Below, one piece after another: positions 5,225 through 7,566 of a DNA stretch of 7,566 nt. The stretch is from Chloroflexota bacterium (lineage in GTDB: Bacteria > Chloroflexota > Anaerolineae > Aggregatilineales > Phototrophicaceae), in NCBI GenBank assembly GCA_010092805.1, contig JAADYY010000467.1:1-7566 (forward strand). The letters run 5' to 3'. A program made the translations under genes and the position numbers. Positions within the stretch are counted from its first letter, which is position 1; each line of letters begins with the position of its first letter. The notes under the pieces are model-generated. The model was not told the DNA's origin, made no database searches, and saw only the letters and a program-made list of their open reading frames with translations.

Positions 5225-6469
5225 ATGGCCGTCGGCACACAAGAGATCAGCCTACAGCAACGCGAACCCACCGCCCGCGAGTCGCTGCTGCGCCCGCTGG
5301 TGCTGTTTTTCCGTGCGCTGCGCCGCACCCCCATCGGCTTCATCGGCTTCATCGGTGTGGTGTTCTACGCTCTGCTGATCAGCGTGGGGCCGTTGATCGT
5401 GCCGTTCGACAGCGAAGTCCGGCTTGATCAGATCGCCGCGCCGCCGGGGTCGCGTGTTCAACTGCTGACGCGCGCCGCCGATGTGGATCGCTACCGCACG
5501 CTCGATGATCTGGCCGGCCAGACGGTCGGCGTCGTCCGCGAGACTGCCGGGCCGGATCTGGTGGCTCCGTATGAAGCGGCGGGCACCTTCGCCGTCGACG
5601 AAACGCGCTGGCGCAGCGGTCGCGGCGTGCCGCAGGCGATGGAAGATCTCGTAGACGGTGAGATCGACGCGCTGATCGTGTTCTCCGAGTCGGTGCGGCG
5701 CTACATCACCGAAAACCGCGACGCCGCGCAAGCCGCACAGTTCAGCGGGTTGGCTGTCTCGAACGAGGCGTTGGGGCCGCCGTACATCTTCGGCACCGAT
5801 ACCCAGGGCCGCGACATCTTCAGCCACATCGTCAACGGCGGCACCATCTTGATCGTCACGGCGGTGCTGGCCGGGTTTCTCTCCACGCTGATCGCGGTGG
5901 GGTTGGGCGCGCTGGCCGCGCTGACTGGCGGCTTCATCGACCGCGGCCTGACGGCCATCGCCAACTTTGTGCTGACGATCCCGCAGTTTCCGCTGTTGGT
6001 GGTGCTGGCAGCGCTGGTGCAGTTGAACAACTTCATGCTGCTGGCCCTGCTGATCGCGCTGCTGTCGTGGCCGGTGCTCATGCGCGCGATTCGGGCGCAG
6101 GTGCTCAGCCTGCGCGAACGCGATTACGTCGAGGCGGCGATAGCGCTCAACTTGGGGCGACCGCACATCATTCTGCGCGAGATTCTGCCGAACATGATGA
6201 GCTTTGTGGTGATCAACTTCATCTTCGCGGTGACAAGCGCGATGTATCAGCAGGTGGGGTTGGTGTTTCTGGGGATGGCACCCATCAACGATTACACGTG
6301 GGGCGTGATGCTCTACTTTGGGCGCACGCGCGGCACGCTGTTCAGCGCCGACAGCGCCATGATGGTGCTGGCCCCGGTCGTGGCGATTGCGCTGTTCCAG
6401 GTGAGCATGGTGCTGTTCGCCCGCGCCGTTGAAGAGATGTTCGACCCACGCCTGCGCACCGTCAGTTGA
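5225..6469 (+). CDS. ABC importer permease, DppC/OppC type, with a binding-protein-like insertion
   Basis: This 414-residue protein is the second half of the importer channel, but is about 110 residues longer than a usual DppC (about 290-310). Residues 21-58 match the OppC N-terminal region, with RRTPIGFIG and the first membrane segment at about 36-58. Residues 59-75 (VPFDSEVRLDQIAAPPG) and 188-197 (IFGTDTQGRDIF) are the standard flanks of its first extracellular loop. Between them lies the extra segment described separately. The remaining membrane segments are at about 206-233, 240-264, 268-287, 326-349 and 377-400. The EAA loop is at 303-322 (EAAIAL to ILP), where Asn309 stands at the position normally Gly. 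GGGGGA eight bases before the ATG is a clear ribosome site. One base separates it from the previous stop and 14 bases from the next start. Confidence 0.92.
   Translation: MAVGTQEISLQQREPTARESLLRPLVLFFRALRRTPIGFIGFIGVVFYALLISVGPLIVPFDSEVRLDQIAAPPGSRVQLLTRAADVDRYRTLDDLAGQTVGVVRETAGPDLVAPYEAAGTFAVDETRWRSGRGVPQAMEDLVDGEIDALIVFSESVRRYITENRDAAQAAQFSGLAVSNEALGPPYIFGTDTQGRDIFSHIVNGGTILIVTAVLAGFLSTLIAVGLGALAALTGGFIDRGLTAIANFVLTIPQFPLLVVLAALVQLNNFMLLALLIALLSWPVLMRAIRAQVLSLRERDYVEAAIALNLGRPHIILREILPNMMSFVVINFIFAVTSAMYQQVGLVFLGMAPINDYTWGVMLYFGRTRGTLFSADSAMMVLAPVVAIALFQVSMVLFARAVEEMFDPRLRTVS
5450..5773 (+). other. Family 3 binding-protein lobe-like insertion inside the DppC-type permease
   Basis: Residues about 76-183 of the permease have no counterpart in ordinary DppC proteins. 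The order YRTLDDLAGQTVGVVRET, a variable stretch, VPQAMEDLVDGEIDALIV, then SVRRYITEN and LAVSNEALGPPYI follows the pattern of family 3 solute-binding proteins. There the first element (sl-DLkGktvgv) opens the second lobe, G-vDA-i-d closes it, and a short extension returns to the hinge. Only that lobe seems present; the first lobe, including the usual N-terminal Arg-binding region, is missing. The insertion sits on the outer face, where the binding protein docks. The frame is open throughout and the base composition resembles the rest of the gene. Homology is judged by eye. Confidence 0.6.
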
Positions 6470-6483
6470 TCGGGGAATAGTTT

Positions 6484-7515
6484 ATGTCCAGCGATGTTGT
6501 CCTCAGCATCGACGATCTGTCGATTGTCTATCACACGCCGCGCGGTGACGTGCGCGCGACCAGCAACGTGTCGTTTCAAGTTCAGCGCGGCGAAACCATC
6601 GCCCTCATCGGCGAGAGCGGCAGCGGCAAAACCACCCTCAGCCTCTCGCTGATTCGGATGCTGCCCAACAACGCCGCGATCACCAGCGGGCAGATTCTGT
6701 ATACACGCGACGGTCAGACGCGCAACGTCCTTCACCTCAGTAACAATGAGATTCGCTCATTTCGCTGGCGGGACTGCGCAATGGTTTTTCAGGGTGCGCA
6801 GAATGCGTTTAACCCGGTGCTGCGCATCCGGCAGCAGTTCGCCGATACCGCCGCCGCCCATGGCGAGCGCGACCGCGCATGGGTCAAGCAGCGGACGCTG
6901 GAATTGTTCAAGCTCGTGCGCCTCGATCCGCAGCGGGTCTACGAATCGTACCCGCATGAACTCAGCGGCGGCATGAAGCAGCGGGCGCTGCTCGCGCTCG
7001 GCGTGCTGCTCGACCCGCAGGTGGTGATCCTCGACGAGCCGACGACGGCCCTCGACATCCTCACGCAGCGGGCGATCATCGACGTGCTCAAAGAGATGCA
7101 GCAGCGGCTCAATTTCAGCATCATCTTTATCAGCCATGATCTGGCGCTGGCCGCCGAGATGGCCGACCGGGTGGCGACGATGTACGCAGGCGAGATCGTC
7201 GAGCTGGCGGGGGTGAACGATATTTTTTATCGCCCGCAGCACCCGTATACACTCGGCTTGCTGAAATCGGTGCCGAAACTCGACCGCGGCCACGACGAAC
7301 TCATCAGCATCCCCGGCGACCCACCCAACCTGATCACGCCGCCGTCGGGCTGCAAATTTCACCCGCGCTGCCAGTTCGCGGACGCGCGCTGTGAGACCGA
7401 AGCGCCACCGCTGGCCGAAGTCACGCCGGGGCAGTGGGCCGCCTGCTGGCACAGCGACAAGGTCGGGGCGCAGATGCGCGCAGAAGCCGCCGGATCGGAG
7501 CGCACGCATGGCTGA
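6484..7515 (+). CDS. ABC importer ATP-binding protein, DppD/OppD type
   Basis: This 343-residue cytoplasmic ATPase powers the importer with the partner encoded next. Walker A is GESGSGKT (43-50), the Q-loop glutamine is Q103 (VFQGAQNAFNP), the signature is LSGGMKQR (160-167), Walker B is VVILDE (180-185) with catalytic E185, and the switch histidine is H218 (ISHD). All key residues are intact. The C-terminal oligopeptide/dipeptide ATPase extension is present from about 250 (RPQHPYTLGLL). It includes four cysteines, C290, C296, C303 and C321, as in Dpp-type ATPases that hold a [4Fe-4S] cluster. The Q-loop reads FQGAQNAFNP instead of the FQDP-SLNP of enterobacterial members. The ribosome site GGGG lies nine bases before the ATG. 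The last eight bases overlap the next gene. Confidence 0.95.
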   Translation: MSSDVVLSIDDLSIVYHTPRGDVRATSNVSFQVQRGETIALIGESGSGKTTLSLSLIRMLPNNAAITSGQILYTRDGQTRNVLHLSNNEIRSFRWRDCAMVFQGAQNAFNPVLRIRQQFADTAAAHGERDRAWVKQRTLELFKLVRLDPQRVYESYPHELSGGMKQRALLALGVLLDPQVVILDEPTTALDILTQRAIIDVLKEMQQRLNFSIIFISHDLALAAEMADRVATMYAGEIVELAGVNDIFYRPQHPYTLGLLKSVPKLDRGHDELISIPGDPPNLITPPSGCKFHPRCQFADARCETEAPPLAEVTPGQWAACWHSDKVGAQMRAEAAGSERTHG

Positions 7516-7566
7516 CGTGATCTTGCAGCTTGACAATGTCAGCCGTTCGTTCAAGCAGGGCCGCAC
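7508..7566 (+). CDS. ABC importer ATP-binding protein, DppF/OppF type (N-terminal fragment)
   Basis: Only the first 19 codons are in the window; the gene is cut by the right edge. They read MADVILQLDNVSRSFKQGR, the opening strand of an ABC nucleotide-binding domain before Walker A. GGAG at 7497-7500 is seven bases before the ATG, and the start overlaps the end of the preceding ATPase by eight bases (ATGGCTGA), a typical coupled arrangement. Position after a DppD-type gene makes DppF/OppF the natural call, but no catalytic motif is visible. Confidence 0.8.
   Translation, partial: MADVILQLDNVSRSFKQGR

Noticed and set aside
5333..5360. Short tandem repetition encoding GFIGFIG in the first membrane segment of the second permease
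   Set aside because: It is a two-copy nine-base repeat inside a hydrophobic helix and is explained by coding for small hydrophobic residues.
1..7566. CRISPR arrays, tRNA or rRNA genes, insertion sequences, integrase sites
   Set aside because: I saw no regularly spaced repeats, no tRNA-like cloverleaf, no transposase and no terminal inverted repeats in the window.

Overview
The window is a GC-rich bacterial segment (roughly 60% G+C by eye). It carries one gene on the minus strand and, diverging from it, a five-gene ABC importer operon on the plus strand that runs off the right edge. Protein style fits a member of Chloroflexota (Anaerolineae-like): a family 5 solute-binding protein ending its signal peptide in VAA-Q with no lipobox, Opp/Dpp-type permeases with long N-termini, and a cytoplasmic GH20 enzyme with a GCDET active-site signature. 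This placement is inference; no rRNA or marker gene is present.

Layout. Positions 29-1939 (minus) encode a cytoplasmic family 20 glycoside hydrolase (beta-N-acetylhexosaminidase type). Positions 1940-2208 are a 269-base divergent control region. It holds a good plus-strand promoter (2094-2122), an overlapping imperfect palindrome, an extended -10 for the hydrolase (2072-2080), and a hairpin with five Ts at the expected 5' end of the operon mRNA. Then come the secreted solute-binding protein (2209-3948); a 174-base gap with a 13-pair hairpin followed by an AT-rich block of repeats and a possible internal promoter (3949-4122); DppB-like permease (4123-5223); DppC-like permease (5225-6469); DppD-like ATPase (6484-7515); and the first 19 codons of a DppF-like ATPase (7508-7566, cut by the window edge).

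How the genes may work together. The binding protein captures an oligomeric ligand outside the cell, the two permeases form the channel and the two ATPases drive import. Family 5/Opp-type importers carry peptides, but several known ones carry oligosaccharides, including chitin oligosaccharides in Vibrio. A hexosaminidase without a signal peptide, divergently transcribed from a shared control region, suggests import of GlcNAc- or GalNAc-containing oligosaccharides and trimming in the cytoplasm. That substrate assignment is inference.

The most unusual feature is in the DppC-like permease. Its first extracellular loop contains about 108 extra residues that look like one lobe of a family 3 (amino-acid type) periplasmic binding protein. 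The same permease has Asn in place of the usual Gly in its EAA loop.
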